64,000 bases of DNA from assembly GCF_008704535.1 (NCBI RefSeq), contig NZ_CP023701.1, positions 4,816,001-4,880,000 of the forward strand, in the 5' to 3' direction. Positions 40,847 to 48,867 of the stretch are shown one piece after another. The first letter of the stretch is position 1. Each line of letters begins with the position of its first letter. The position numbers were made by a program, and so were the translations under genes. The DNA comes from Streptomyces subrutilus (GTDB lineage Bacteria > Actinomycetota > Actinomycetes > Streptomycetales > Streptomycetaceae). The notes under the pieces are model-generated. The model did no database searches. It worked only from the letters and a program-made list of their open reading frames with translations, and was not told the origin of the DNA.

Positions 40847-41401
40847 TCAGAGCTCGCCGAACAGCAGGTTGCCGGGAGCGTCCTCCTCGTCGCCCGTGTA
40901 GTACGCGCGGACGGCGTCGAGGAGTTCGTCGACGGACAGGTAGCCGTCGTGGTTCCGGTCGATCCGCGCGAACAGCGCGTCCGCGTCCGCCGGGCCCAGC
41001 TCCGTGTCGAAGGCCAGCTGGGCGCGGTGGAACTCCTCGGGGCTGATGCGGCCGTCCCCGTTGGTGTCCACGACCGTCAGGATCGCCTTGACCATCGGGC
41101 GGAAGGAGCGGTCGTACGCCGCCCCGCCGCCCCGGTAGAGGCGCGTCATGCCCTGCTTGTACTCCTCCGGGGTGACCTTGCCGTCCCGGTCCAGGTCCAG
41201 CTCCGTGAACAGCTCCTGCCAGAAGTCGACGAGCCCGCCCATCACCAGCGTCGCGCGGGGCGAGGCGGCCGGCTCGTCGAGCGCCGACAGCAGGCGCGAC
41301 CCCAGCCCGATGATGTCGTGCTCGTCGATGACCCGGTCCCCGTTGACGTCGAGGTGGGCGAAGGCGCGCTCCAGCTTGCGGTCGAGGAGGTCGTTCGTCA
41401 T
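40847..41401 (-). CDS. Four-EF-hand calcium-binding protein
   Basis: A 184-residue acidic cytoplasmic protein with four canonical EF-hand loops: DVNGDRVIDEHD (about 18), DLDRDGKVTPEE (about 68), DTNGDGRISPEE (about 112) and DRNHDGYLSVDE (about 148). All four have acidic residues at positions 1, 3, 5 and 12, except that loop 1 ends with Asp. The arrangement resembles calerythrin and the streptomycete CabC-type calcium buffers linked to spore germination and aerial growth. It is convergent with the ABC exporter gene, 33 bases apart. ATG 41401 is the obvious start. Confidence 0.9.
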   Translation of the reverse strand: MTNDLLDRKLERAFAHLDVNGDRVIDEHDIIGLGSRLLSALDEPAASPRATLVMGGLVDFWQELFTELDLDRDGKVTPEEYKQGMTRLYRGGGAAYDRSFRPMVKAILTVVDTNGDGRISPEEFHRAQLAFDTELGPADADALFARIDRNHDGYLSVDELLDAVRAYYTGDEEDAPGNLLFGEL

Positions 41402-41568
41402 GTGGATGGCCTTTCACGGCTACGGTGGGCGTTCGTCGGGCCACCCAGCGTAGGGTCCCCGCGGGGCCGCCGCTCCCGCCCTCCCCCGCGGGGCCGCCGA
41501 TGCACCCGTACGGGGTCCCGCCGCGCCCGGATCCGTGGGTGCTGCAACCTTCCGCGGGGTCCGCGCGT

Positions 41569-41597
41569 CGTACGTGCGTACACGCGCGGTACGTACG
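41569..41597. repeat. Inverted repeat upstream of the small secreted protein
   Basis: CGTACGT at 41569-41575 and ACGTACG at 41591-41597 form a 7-bp palindrome pair, with a further GCGTAC inside. It lies 20 bases before the start region of the downstream gene and may be an operator. Confidence 0.4.
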
Positions 41598-41616
41598 GCT
41601 GAGGGGGGCCAGGGTG

Positions 41617-42015
41617 ATGCGGTGGTGGAGGGCGCGCGGCCGGGGGACGGTCGCGGCGGGGGTGTTCACGCTGGCGCTCGGGCTGTGCGCGGGCGGGCTG
41701 TACGCCGCGCCGGCGGCCCGGGCCGCGTCCGAGGGCTGCGGGGGCCGGCTGGCGCGCACGCTGCCGTTCCCGACGGGCGAGGTGCGGGTGTACAAGAGCC
41801 GCACCCAGGCCTGCGCGCTGGCGGTGGCCCGGGTGCCCGGCGAGCGGCGCCGGATGGCCGTCAGCATCCAGCCGCGCGGCGGAGTGCCGGTCACCGATGC
41901 GGGGCTGTTCACCCGGTACGCCGGGCCCGTCACCGTCGGCGCGATCAACCGGTGCGTGTATGTAAAGGGGAGCGTGGGAGCCGGATCGGTCGACTCCGGA
42001 TGGATCCTGTGCTGA
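41617..42015 (+). CDS. Small secreted protein with cysteine pairs
   Basis: A 132-residue exported protein. The signal peptide reads GTVAAGVFTLALGLCAGGLY followed by AAPAARAASEG, with cleavage probably after ARA. The mature part of about 90 residues has Cys at EGCGG, QACAL, NRCVY and the penultimate position (WILC), enough for two disulfides. It resembles streptomycete spore-associated proteins in size and Cys layout, but this is a weak resemblance. ATG 41617 is used; GTG 41614 is adjacent. It precedes the S37 peptidase gene by 84 bases. Confidence 0.7.
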   Translation: MRWWRARGRGTVAAGVFTLALGLCAGGLYAAPAARAASEGCGGRLARTLPFPTGEVRVYKSRTQACALAVARVPGERRRMAVSIQPRGGVPVTDAGLFTRYAGPVTVGAINRCVYVKGSVGAGSVDSGWILC

Positions 42016-42099
42016 GGCGGCGGCCCAACGGGGTCTGGTCACGGGCGCGTTGGCCCGGCTAGGTTCACGGCGACCGAAGTGAACGCAAGGGGAGGGTGC

Positions 42100-43533
42100 A
42101 TGCGCAAGACGCTCGGATGGCTGCTGTCGCTCGTGGTGCTGATCGGCACCATGGGCGCGGCCGGCTCCACGGCACACGCGGCCACCGCCGCGGGGCCCGC
42201 GGCCGCCACGGACATCAAGGACCAGATCCTCGGCATTCCCGGGATGAGCCTGATCGAGGAGAAGCCGTACCCCGGCTACCGCTTCTTCGTACTGAACTAC
42301 GAGCAGCCGGTCGACCACCGGCAGCCGTGGAAGGGCACCTTCACGCAGCGCCTGACCCTGCTGCACAAGGACGTGTCGCGGCCGACGGTCTTCTTCACCT
42401 CCGGCTACAACGTCAACACCAGCCCGCGCCGCAGCGAGCCGACGACCATAGTCGACGGCAACCAGGTCTCGCTGGAGTACCGGTTCTTCACGCCGTCCCG
42501 GCCCGACCCGGCCAACTGGGCCAACCTGGACATCTGGCAGGCCGCCAGTGACCAGCACCGCCTCTTCGCCGCGCTGAAGAAGATCTACAAGAAGAACTGG
42601 CTGTCCACCGGCGGCAGCAAGGGCGGCATGACGGCGACGTACTACGAGCGCTTCTACCCGCGCGACATGGACGGCGTCGTCGCGTACGTCGCGCCCAACG
42701 ACGTCGTCAACAAGGAGGACGCGGCCTACGACCGCTTCTTCGCCAAGGTCGGGACCAAGGAGTGCCGCGACCGGCTGAACGCCGTGCAGCGCGAGGCGCT
42801 CGTGCGCCGCGGGCCGCTGGAGGCCAAGTACGCGGCCGCCGCCGCGGAGAACGGCTGGACCTTCGGCACGATCGGCACCCTCGACAAGGCCTACGAGGCC
42901 GTCGTGCTCGACTACGTGTGGGCCTTCTGGCAGTACAGCCTGCTCGCCGACTGCCCCACCGTCCCGGCCGCCGCGACCGCGACGGACCAGGAGATCTGGG
43001 ACAGCATCGACACGATCTCCGGCTTCTCCGCCTACACCGACCAGGGCCTGGAGACGTACACGCCGTACTACTACCAGGCGGGCACCCAGCTCGGTTCGCC
43101 CGACATCAAGCAGCCGCACCTCAAGGGCCTGAGCCGCTACGGCTACCAGCCGCCGCGCAACTTCGTGCCCCGCACGATCCCGATGACCTTCCAGCCGGGG
43201 GCCATGGCGGACGTGGACAACTGGGTGCGCACGCACGCGAACCAGATGCTGTTCGTGTACGGCCAGAACGACCCGTGGGGCGCCGAGCCGTTCCGCCTCG
43301 GGTACGGGGTCCGCGACAGCTACGTGATGACCGCTCCGGGCGCCAACCACGGCGCCAACGTCGCCAAGCTCCAGGACGGCGAGCGGGCCCTGGCCACCGC
43401 GAAGATCCTCCAGTGGGCCGGGGTGGCCCCGGCCGCCGCCCTCGCCGACGCGGCCAAGGCGGCGCCGCTGGCCGCGCCCGACGCGCAGCTCGACCAGCGC
43501 GACGTCGAGCGCGAGCCGCAGCTGCGGCCGTAG
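42100..43533 (+). CDS. Secreted S37-family tripeptidyl aminopeptidase
   Basis: A 477-residue exported serine peptidase of the streptomycete PS-10 (S37) type that releases peptides, often Pro-containing, from protein N-termini. Signal peptide at about 1-28 (RKTLGWLLSLVVLIGTMGAA, cleavage after AHA). The nucleophile Ser is in STGGSKGGMTATYYE; the other triad members are probably Asp in YGQNDPWGAEPF and His in PGANHGANVA. ATG 42100 follows GGGGAGGGTGC, much better than the GTG at 42079. The C-terminal 45 residues are Ala/Asp-rich and probably dispensable. Confidence 0.92.
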   Translation: MRKTLGWLLSLVVLIGTMGAAGSTAHAATAAGPAAATDIKDQILGIPGMSLIEEKPYPGYRFFVLNYEQPVDHRQPWKGTFTQRLTLLHKDVSRPTVFFTSGYNVNTSPRRSEPTTIVDGNQVSLEYRFFTPSRPDPANWANLDIWQAASDQHRLFAALKKIYKKNWLSTGGSKGGMTATYYERFYPRDMDGVVAYVAPNDVVNKEDAAYDRFFAKVGTKECRDRLNAVQREALVRRGPLEAKYAAAAAENGWTFGTIGTLDKAYEAVVLDYVWAFWQYSLLADCPTVPAAATATDQEIWDSIDTISGFSAYTDQGLETYTPYYYQAGTQLGSPDIKQPHLKGLSRYGYQPPRNFVPRTIPMTFQPGAMADVDNWVRTHANQMLFVYGQNDPWGAEPFRLGYGVRDSYVMTAPGANHGANVAKLQDGERALATAKILQWAGVAPAAALADAAKAAPLAAPDAQLDQRDVEREPQLRP

Positions 43534-43560
43534 CCCGCGACCCCGCGGGGCCGCGGGCTA
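43531..43560. terminator. Shared terminator between convergent peptidase and GH3 genes
   Basis: TAGCCCGCG and CGCGGGCTA form a 9-bp perfect stem with a GC-rich inner part. The first three bases are the stop codon of the peptidase gene and the last three are the stop codon of the GH3 gene on the other strand. Confidence 0.8.
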
Positions 43561-45378
43561 GTACGAGAGCCCGTGGCCCCGCGGGTAGCGGCCCGGGACC
43601 GGGACCGGCAGGCGGCCCCTGGGGGACACCGCGCCGGTGACCACCCGGGCCGCCGCCCGCATCTCCACGTCCGTCCAGGAATACGTCGCCAGCTCCGCCG
43701 CGCACGCCGGCAGCCGGGCCGTGTCGTACGGGTTGCGGACCGCCACCGCCACCACCGGGACGCCCGTCGCGACGAGCTCCGCCACCAGGGCGCGCTGCGG
43801 GCTCTCCCCCTCGGGGACGTTGTACGTGCACACCAGCACCGCCGCGTGCCCGGGGGCCGCGGCCGCCGCGCCCGCCGCCGGCACCGCGGTCGCCCGGCAG
43901 CCCAGCGCGGTCAGCTCCCGGGCCAGGACGGCCGCGGGGGGGCCGGTGGTACCGGTGGGTGACGCCGGTTCGGCCCCCGTGACCAGCAGCCGCGGGGCGG
44001 TGGCCGGGTCGATCGGCAGCAGTCCGGCGGGGTTGGCCAGCAGGGTCGTCGTACCGGCCGCGATGGCGTCGGCCGCGGCCAGGTGCTCCGCCGTCCCCAC
44101 CACCGCGTCCGCCCGGGCGGCGGTCGTACCGGGCGCGTCGAACAGCCCGCGCCGGGCCTTCAGCTCCAGGATGCGCAGCACCGACTCCTCGATCCGGGCC
44201 TCGGCGAGCTCGCCCGCGGCGACGGCCGCCAACACGCTGCGGTGCGCGAGCCCCAGGTCCGGCGGGTTCAGCAGCTGGTCGCAGCCGGCGAGCAGGGCCA
44301 GTACCGGCACCCGCCCGTCGCCGTACTTCTGGCGGACCCCGGCCATGTCGAGGGCGTCGGTGACCACCACCCCGCCGAAGCCGAGGCGTTCGCGCAGGAT
44401 GCCCGTGACGATCGGCCGGGAGAGCGTCGCCGGATCGCCCGAGGGGTCGAGGGCGGGGAAGACGATGTGCGCCGTCATCACCGCGTCCACGCCCGCCTCC
44501 ACGGCGGCCCGGAACGGCGGCTCGTCCAGCTCCTCCCAGACGGCCCGGGTGTGCCGCATCACCGGCAGTCCGACGTGGCTGTCGGTCGCGGTGTCCCCGT
44601 GGCCGGGGAAGTGCTTGGCGGTGGCGGCCACCCCGGCGCTCTGGTAGCCGCGTACCTGCGCCGCGACCAGGGCCGCCACCGCCCGCGGGTCGGAGCCGAA
44701 GGACCGTACGCCGATCACCGGGTTGGCCGGGTCGACGTTGACGTCGGCCACCGGCGCGTAGTCCTGCCGGATGCCCAGGGCGGCCAGCTCGGCGGCCGCG
44801 ATCCGCGCGGACCGGCGGGCGTCCGCGGGGGAGCCGGACGCCCCGAGCGCCATGGCCCCCGGCAGCAGGGTGGCGGGCCTGCCGATCCGGGCGACGGCGC
44901 CGTGCTCCTGGTCGGTGGAGAGCAGCAGCGGGATCCGGGCTCCGCCGGCCAGGGCGGCCCGCTGGAGGCCGGCCGAGAGCTCCGCGATCTGCTGCGGGGC
45001 GCCGGTGTTGTGCGCCCACGCGAAGTAGACGATCCCGCCGAGGTGGTAGCGGGAGACCAGTTCGGCCGCGGTGCGCACCCCGAACAGCGCCAGGTTCTGC
45101 TCCGCGTCGGCACGGTCGGGGTCGGTCGCCGAGTGGCCGTACACGCGGGAGACGAAGAGCTGCCCGACCTTCTCGGCCAGGCTCATCCCCTCCACGATCC
45201 GGCGCAGCCGGGCCCGGTCCGGGCCACGGTGCGGCGGCCCGTCGGGGTCCCGGCCGGGCGGGCGCGGGTCGTCGGGCAACGGGCGGGCGCCCGCCGCGGC
45301 GGAGACCGCCCCGGCGGCCGTGGCGGCGGCCAGGGCGGCCGCGGCGAGCAGGGACCGGCGGGAGGCGTGGATCGGCAC
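43558..45378 (-). CDS. Exported GH3 glycosidase (beta-N-acetylhexosaminidase, NagZ-like)
   Basis: A 606-residue family 3 glycosidase with a twin-arginine-type signal (HASRRSLLAAAALAAATAAG). The (beta/alpha)8 domain has the NagZ hallmark KHFPGHGDTATDSHVGLP, whose His/Asp dyad is the acid/base, and the nucleophile Asp in GGVVVTDALDMAGV. A C-terminal alpha/beta domain (about 420-606) follows, as in the longer actinobacterial members. The expected role is removal of terminal N-acetylglucosamine from cell-wall or chitin fragments outside the cell. GTG 45378 is my choice because upstream frame overlaps lysR sequence; other GTG/ATG starts exist to 45423. Confidence 0.88.
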   Translation of the reverse strand: MPIHASRRSLLAAAALAAATAAGAVSAAAGARPLPDDPRPPGRDPDGPPHRGPDRARLRRIVEGMSLAEKVGQLFVSRVYGHSATDPDRADAEQNLALFGVRTAAELVSRYHLGGIVYFAWAHNTGAPQQIAELSAGLQRAALAGGARIPLLLSTDQEHGAVARIGRPATLLPGAMALGASGSPADARRSARIAAAELAALGIRQDYAPVADVNVDPANPVIGVRSFGSDPRAVAALVAAQVRGYQSAGVAATAKHFPGHGDTATDSHVGLPVMRHTRAVWEELDEPPFRAAVEAGVDAVMTAHIVFPALDPSGDPATLSRPIVTGILRERLGFGGVVVTDALDMAGVRQKYGDGRVPVLALLAGCDQLLNPPDLGLAHRSVLAAVAAGELAEARIEESVLRILELKARRGLFDAPGTTAARADAVVGTAEHLAAADAIAAGTTTLLANPAGLLPIDPATAPRLLVTGAEPASPTGTTGPPAAVLARELTALGCRATAVPAAGAAAAAPGHAAVLVCTYNVPEGESPQRALVAELVATGVPVVAVAVRNPYDTARLPACAAELATYSWTDVEMRAAARVVTGAVSPRGRLPVPVPGRYPRGHGLSY

Positions 45379-45388
45379 GCGCCGGACC

Positions 45389-46333
45389 CTACTGCCGGGC
45401 CGCTCCCGGCACCTGACGGACACTCGGCGGTTCCCCCGGACGGGTCCAGTGCTCCTGGAGCGTCCGTACGGCCTCGGTGATCGCGGGCCGGCGGGCGGCC
45501 CCGGTCCGCCACAGCGCGTACAGCCGGCGTACGGGTCCGGGCTCCAGCGGCACGGCCACGGCGCCCGGCGGCAGCGCGCCCGTGCCCAGCCGGGGGACGA
45601 CGGCGACGCCGAGCCCGGCCGCGACCAGGGCGACGATCGTGTGGTTCTCCTCCGCGACGTGCGCGATGTCCGGTTCCAGTCCGGCCGTCCGCAGGGTCCG
45701 CACCAGCCAGTCGTGGCAGACCCGGCCCGGCGGCTGGCACACCCAGCGCTGCCCGACCAGATCGGCCCGGACGACGGCCCGCCGGGCGGTGAAGGGGTGT
45801 CCGGCCGGCACCACCAGGTCGCACGGATCGTCGCCGATCACCGCCTGCTCGACGCCCTCGGGAGCCGGCAGCGGGGCGATGTCCCAGTCGTGCGCCACCG
45901 CCAGGTCGGTGACGCCCCGGGCCACCAGGTCCACCGACAGGTGCGGGTCCACCTCCGTGAGCCGGACGTCCAGCGCGGGATGGCGCCGGGCGAGGTCGGC
46001 CAGCACCCCGGGCAGCAGCCCGCGCGCCGCCGAGGCGAAGGCCGCCACCGTCAGCAGCCCGCCGGGCTCCCCGCGGCGCTCCTCCAGGGTCGTCTCGGCG
46101 CGCTCCACGATCGCCAGCAACTCCCGAGCGGTGTCCGCCAGGTGGCGGGCCTCCTCGGTCAGCGCCACCCCGCGCCCGCGCCGCTCCAGCAGGGTGGTGC
46201 GGGTCTCCCGCTCCAGTTTGGCGATCTGTTGCGAGACCGCCGAGGGGGTGTAGCCGAGGGCGGCGGCCGCACCGGCGACCGAACCGTGGACGGAGACGGC
46301 GTACAGGGCGCGCAGTCGGGCGAGATCGAGCAT
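45389..46333 (-). CDS. LysR-family regulator
   Basis: A 314-residue LysR regulator. The winged helix is at about 4-62 (ARLRALYAVSVHGSVAGAAA, ALGYTPSAVSQQIAKLER), then the linker helix and a two-lobed effector domain (about 90-300). ATG 46333. It is divergent from an EamA transporter gene, the common LysR layout for a regulated exporter; the 100-base gap contains AAGC-AAC-GCTT. Confidence 0.92.
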   Translation of the reverse strand: MLDLARLRALYAVSVHGSVAGAAAALGYTPSAVSQQIAKLERETRTTLLERRGRGVALTEEARHLADTARELLAIVERAETTLEERRGEPGGLLTVAAFASAARGLLPGVLADLARRHPALDVRLTEVDPHLSVDLVARGVTDLAVAHDWDIAPLPAPEGVEQAVIGDDPCDLVVPAGHPFTARRAVVRADLVGQRWVCQPPGRVCHDWLVRTLRTAGLEPDIAHVAEENHTIVALVAAGLGVAVVPRLGTGALPPGAVAVPLEPGPVRRLYALWRTGAARRPAITEAVRTLQEHWTRPGEPPSVRQVPGAARQ

Positions 46334-46362
46334 GCGGTCATGGTGGCAGCCACGCCACGCGT

Positions 46363-46373
46363 AAGCAACGCTT
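46363..46373. promoter_or_regulatory. Possible LysR site
   Basis: AAGCAACGCTT is a dyad (AAGC and GCTT) in the intergenic space between lysR and the transporter gene. Short, so only a suggestion. Confidence 0.3.
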
Positions 46374-46433
46374 CATCCATCTCGGAAGGAATCCGCGCTG
46401 GTGCTACATGGTCCCGGCGTCGATGCTCGGAGC

Positions 46434-47345
46434 ATGCGTCCCGTACACACCGCTCTCGCCGTGCTCGTCGCCGCCGTCTGGGGCGTCAACTTCGTCGTCA
46501 TCGAGATCGGGCTCGGCCACTTCCCGCCGCTGCTCCTGTCCGCCCTGCGCTTCCTCGTCGCCGCCCTGCCCGCCGTGTTCTTCGTCGGCCGTCCCAAGGT
46601 CGCCTGGAAGTGGATCCTCGGCGTCGGGGCGGCCCTGGGCATCGCCAAGTTCGGCCTCCTGTTCACCGGCATGGCCGCCGGCATGCCGGCCGGGCTGTCC
46701 TCGCTCGTCCTCCAGGTGCAGGCCGTCTTCACCGCCGCCCTCGCCGCCGTCGTGCTGCGCGAGCGGCCCGGGCCCGTCCGGGCGGCCGGCATGGCGGTGG
46801 CCCTCGTCGGCATCGCCGTGGCCGCGGTGGACGGCGGGAGCTCCGGGCCGGTGCTCGGCTTCACCCTGGTCGTCGCGGCCGCCGCCTGCTGGGGGGTGTC
46901 CAACGTACTGACCCGCAAGGCCGCGCCGCCCGACGCGCTGAACTTCATGGTGTGGGTGTGCACGGTCCCCGTGCTGCCGCTGTTCGCGCTCTCGCTGCTG
47001 CTGGAGGGACCCGGGCGGGACCTGGCGGCGCTGCGCGCCCTGGACTGGTCCGGGGCGGCCGTCATCGGCTACGTCGCCTGGGTGTCGACCGTCTTCGGCT
47101 TCGGCGCCTGGGGCCACCTGCTGCGCCGCTACCCGGCCTCCTCGGTGGCGCCCTTCTCCCTGCTGGTCCCGGTCTTCGGGATGTCCTCGGCGGCCTTGGT
47201 GCTGGGGGAGTCCGTCTCGGGCACGCGCTGGCTGGCGGCGGTGCTCCTGGTCGGCGGGGTGGCCCTGACCTCGTTCGGCCGGGCCCGTCCGCGCGTCAGC
47301 CCGGGGAGCCCTCCCGCAACGGCAGCCGCCAGTCCTGCCCCGTGA
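46434..47345 (+). CDS. EamA/DMT-family transporter
   Basis: A 303-residue drug/metabolite transporter with ten predicted membrane segments in two EamA repeats (about 5-135 and 145-285). The first segment ALAVLVAAVWGVNFVVIEIG and the second-repeat start FTLVVAAAACWGVSNVLTRK are typical. ATG 46434. Members export amino acids or metabolites such as threonine or O-acetylserine; substrate unknown here. Its last 50 bases overlap the convergent GNAT gene. Confidence 0.9.
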   Translation: MRPVHTALAVLVAAVWGVNFVVIEIGLGHFPPLLLSALRFLVAALPAVFFVGRPKVAWKWILGVGAALGIAKFGLLFTGMAAGMPAGLSSLVLQVQAVFTAALAAVVLRERPGPVRAAGMAVALVGIAVAAVDGGSSGPVLGFTLVVAAAACWGVSNVLTRKAAPPDALNFMVWVCTVPVLPLFALSLLLEGPGRDLAALRALDWSGAAVIGYVAWVSTVFGFGAWGHLLRRYPASSVAPFSLLVPVFGMSSAALVLGESVSGTRWLAAVLLVGGVALTSFGRARPRVSPGSPPATAAASPAP

Positions 47346-47841
47346 GGTCCGCCCCGTACGAGCGGTGCGGGCGCTCGGCGACCAGGGTGAAGCCGGCGCG
47401 CAGGTAGAGGGCGCGGGCCCCGAGCAGCACGTCGTTGGTCCACAGCACCAGTTCGCGGTAGCCGGCCGAGCGGGCGAACGCGACCACGGCGTCGACCAGC
47501 AGGGTCCCGATGCCGCGGCCGCGCCCGGCCGGATCGACCAGGAGCAGCCGCAGCCGCGCGGTGCCCGGGGCGCCGTCCTCGCGCACGCACATCACCGAGC
47601 CGACCGGGCGGCCGTCGAGCTCCGCGATCCAGACGCGCTCCAGGTACGGGTCGTGGTCCTCGGCGAAGTCCGCGACGATCCGGGCCACCAGGCCCTCGAA
47701 CTCGGCGTTCCAGCCGTACTCCGCGGCGTACAGGGCGCCGTGCCGCTGCACGATCCAGCCCAGGTCGCCGGCCCCCGGGTGGCGCAGGAGGACGGGGGAC
47801 GGCCCGCGGGCGGGCTCGGGCCTTGCCTCGGGCGTGTCCAT
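47296..47841 (-). CDS. GNAT-family acetyltransferase
   Basis: A 181-residue GCN5-related N-acetyltransferase. The acetyl-CoA motif is LRLLLVDPAGRGRGIGTLLV (Q/R-x-x-G-x-G/A type), with the preceding beta strand GSVMCVREDG and the C-terminal YLRAGFTLVAERPH. Often fused or linked to MarR regulators in other genomes; here it stands alone, 3' end overlapping the EamA gene. Substrate unknown. Confidence 0.9.
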   Translation of the reverse strand: MDTPEARPEPARGPSPVLLRHPGAGDLGWIVQRHGALYAAEYGWNAEFEGLVARIVADFAEDHDPYLERVWIAELDGRPVGSVMCVREDGAPGTARLRLLLVDPAGRGRGIGTLLVDAVVAFARSAGYRELVLWTNDVLLGARALYLRAGFTLVAERPHRSYGADLTGQDWRLPLREGSPG

Positions 47842-47870
47842 GGCGCCCGAGGATAGCGCGCGATCCGGCC

Positions 47871-47955
47871 CCGGCGGTCCGGGGCCGGAAGGGACGGTCC
47901 CGGCGGTCCGGGACCGGAAGGGACGGTCCCGGCGGTCCGGGACCGGAAGGGACGG
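47871..47955. repeat. 29-bp tandem repeat, about three copies
   Basis: The unit CCGGCGGTCCGGG then (G or A)CCGGAAGGGACGGTC occurs at 47871-47899, 47900-47928 and, two bases short, 47929-47955. The copies differ by a single base. It lies between the 5' end of the GNAT gene and the 3' end of the DUF937 gene. Confidence 0.92.
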
Positions 47956-47979
47956 CCTACGCCGTACGGGGCGCCCCGG

Positions 47980-48534
47980 TCACTTCTTGCCGCCGCCGAG
48001 GATCTGGCCCAGCAGGTCCCCGAGGCCGCCGCCCGCCGGGGCCGCGCCGCCGGGGGCCGCCGCGCCGCCCGGGGCCGCGCCCGCGGCGGAGCCGCCCGCG
48101 CCCTTGCCGGCCGTGGCGCGCTTGGCGAAGACCGCCAGCACCACCGGGATGAGCAGTTCGATCACCCGGCTGATGGTGGGCGCGGGGATGCCGGTCTTCT
48201 TCGAGACGGCGTTGGCCACCGGCCGGCTCGCCTTGGCGAGCACCCCGGCCATCATCCCGCCGCTCAGCAGTCCGCCCAGGCCGCCGCCCAGCGTGGCCAC
48301 GCCCTGGAGCGGCGGGTCCGCCTGCGCCACCTCGGCGACGGCCTGGCGCACCTCCGCGCCGTCCGCGTCGTCCGCCCGGGCCTTCTCCTGCAGCCCGCCG
48401 GCCATGGTGCCGACCGTTTCCGCGACGGTCTGGCGGGCGCCGTCGGCGTCCGTGCCGAGCAGCCCGGCGATCTCGGTCAGGCGGTCGTCGCCGAGCTCGT
48501 GGAGCACGTCGTCCTGGAATGAAGGTTCGCTCAT
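47980..48534 (-). CDS. DUF937 domain protein
   Basis: A 184-residue protein beginning MSEPSFQDDVLHELGDDRLT. The DUF937 body at about 10-145 contains repeated helical elements and a glycine-rich turn (LGGGLGGLLSGGMMAGVLAK) with a hydrophobic helix ISRVIELLIPVVLAVFAKRA. The C-terminus is a Gly/Ala-rich tail ending LGDLLGQILGGGKK, which is typical of the family. Function of DUF937 proteins is unknown. Confidence 0.85.
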   Translation of the reverse strand: MSEPSFQDDVLHELGDDRLTEIAGLLGTDADGARQTVAETVGTMAGGLQEKARADDADGAEVRQAVAEVAQADPPLQGVATLGGGLGGLLSGGMMAGVLAKASRPVANAVSKKTGIPAPTISRVIELLIPVVLAVFAKRATAGKGAGGSAAGAAPGGAAAPGGAAPAGGGLGDLLGQILGGGKK

Positions 48535-48867
48535 GCCTGAAACGCTACTTCTGTGATGATTTGGCGGCACCTCGGCGCGGCATCCGGTAACGGAAACGTA
48601 AAAGTCCGTCTCCGAGTGCAACCCCCGGCGGTGGTGGCGGGTCGTATGGTGCGTCGGGACTTCCGGGAGGGGATCTGGGGGGATCGGGAAGACCGGCACG
48701 GGAGGGGTAACCGTGAGGGGGGTCCGGCCGCGAGGCCGGACCCTTTTCTGGTGGGCCGCCCCTTCCCTGGTGGCCCGCCACCGACCCCGCCACCGCGCGG
48801 GCCCCCGCACCGGGCCCGCCGTCCACAGGGCTGCCGCACTGTCGGCCCCGGACGGTAGTTTCGGGGC
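48535..48867. other. Gene-free region between DUF937 and recD2 genes
   Basis: About 330 bases without a convincing gene, except that a plus-strand intrinsic terminator sits in its middle (48720-48747). A 101-codon plus frame from 48553 has no recognisable family and runs through the terminator, so I do not call it. Confidence 0.5.
48720..48747 (+). terminator. Orphan intrinsic terminator upstream of recD2
   Basis: GGGTCCGGCC and GGCCGGACCC form a perfect 10-bp stem with a GCGA tetraloop, followed by TTTT. No protein gene precedes it on the plus strand, so it should end a short transcript starting after about 48540, or attenuate recD2. Confidence 0.75.

Noticed and set aside
36614..41602. Long plus-strand frame of 1662 codons
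   Set aside because: It is the +1 shadow of the ABC exporter gene, rich in Arg/Pro/His with no domain.
36120..41948. Very long minus-strand frame of 1942 codons
   Set aside because: It runs antisense through the ABC exporter and neighbouring genes, has no start signal or domain, and consists of repetitive Ala/Gly/Asp/Arg text typical of high-GC shadow frames.
47871..47955. CRISPR array
   Set aside because: The 29-bp units are head to tail without spacers, so it is a plain tandem repeat.
48553..48858. Plus-strand frame of 101 codons upstream of recD2
   Set aside because: No recognisable family or good ribosome site, and an intrinsic terminator lies in its middle.
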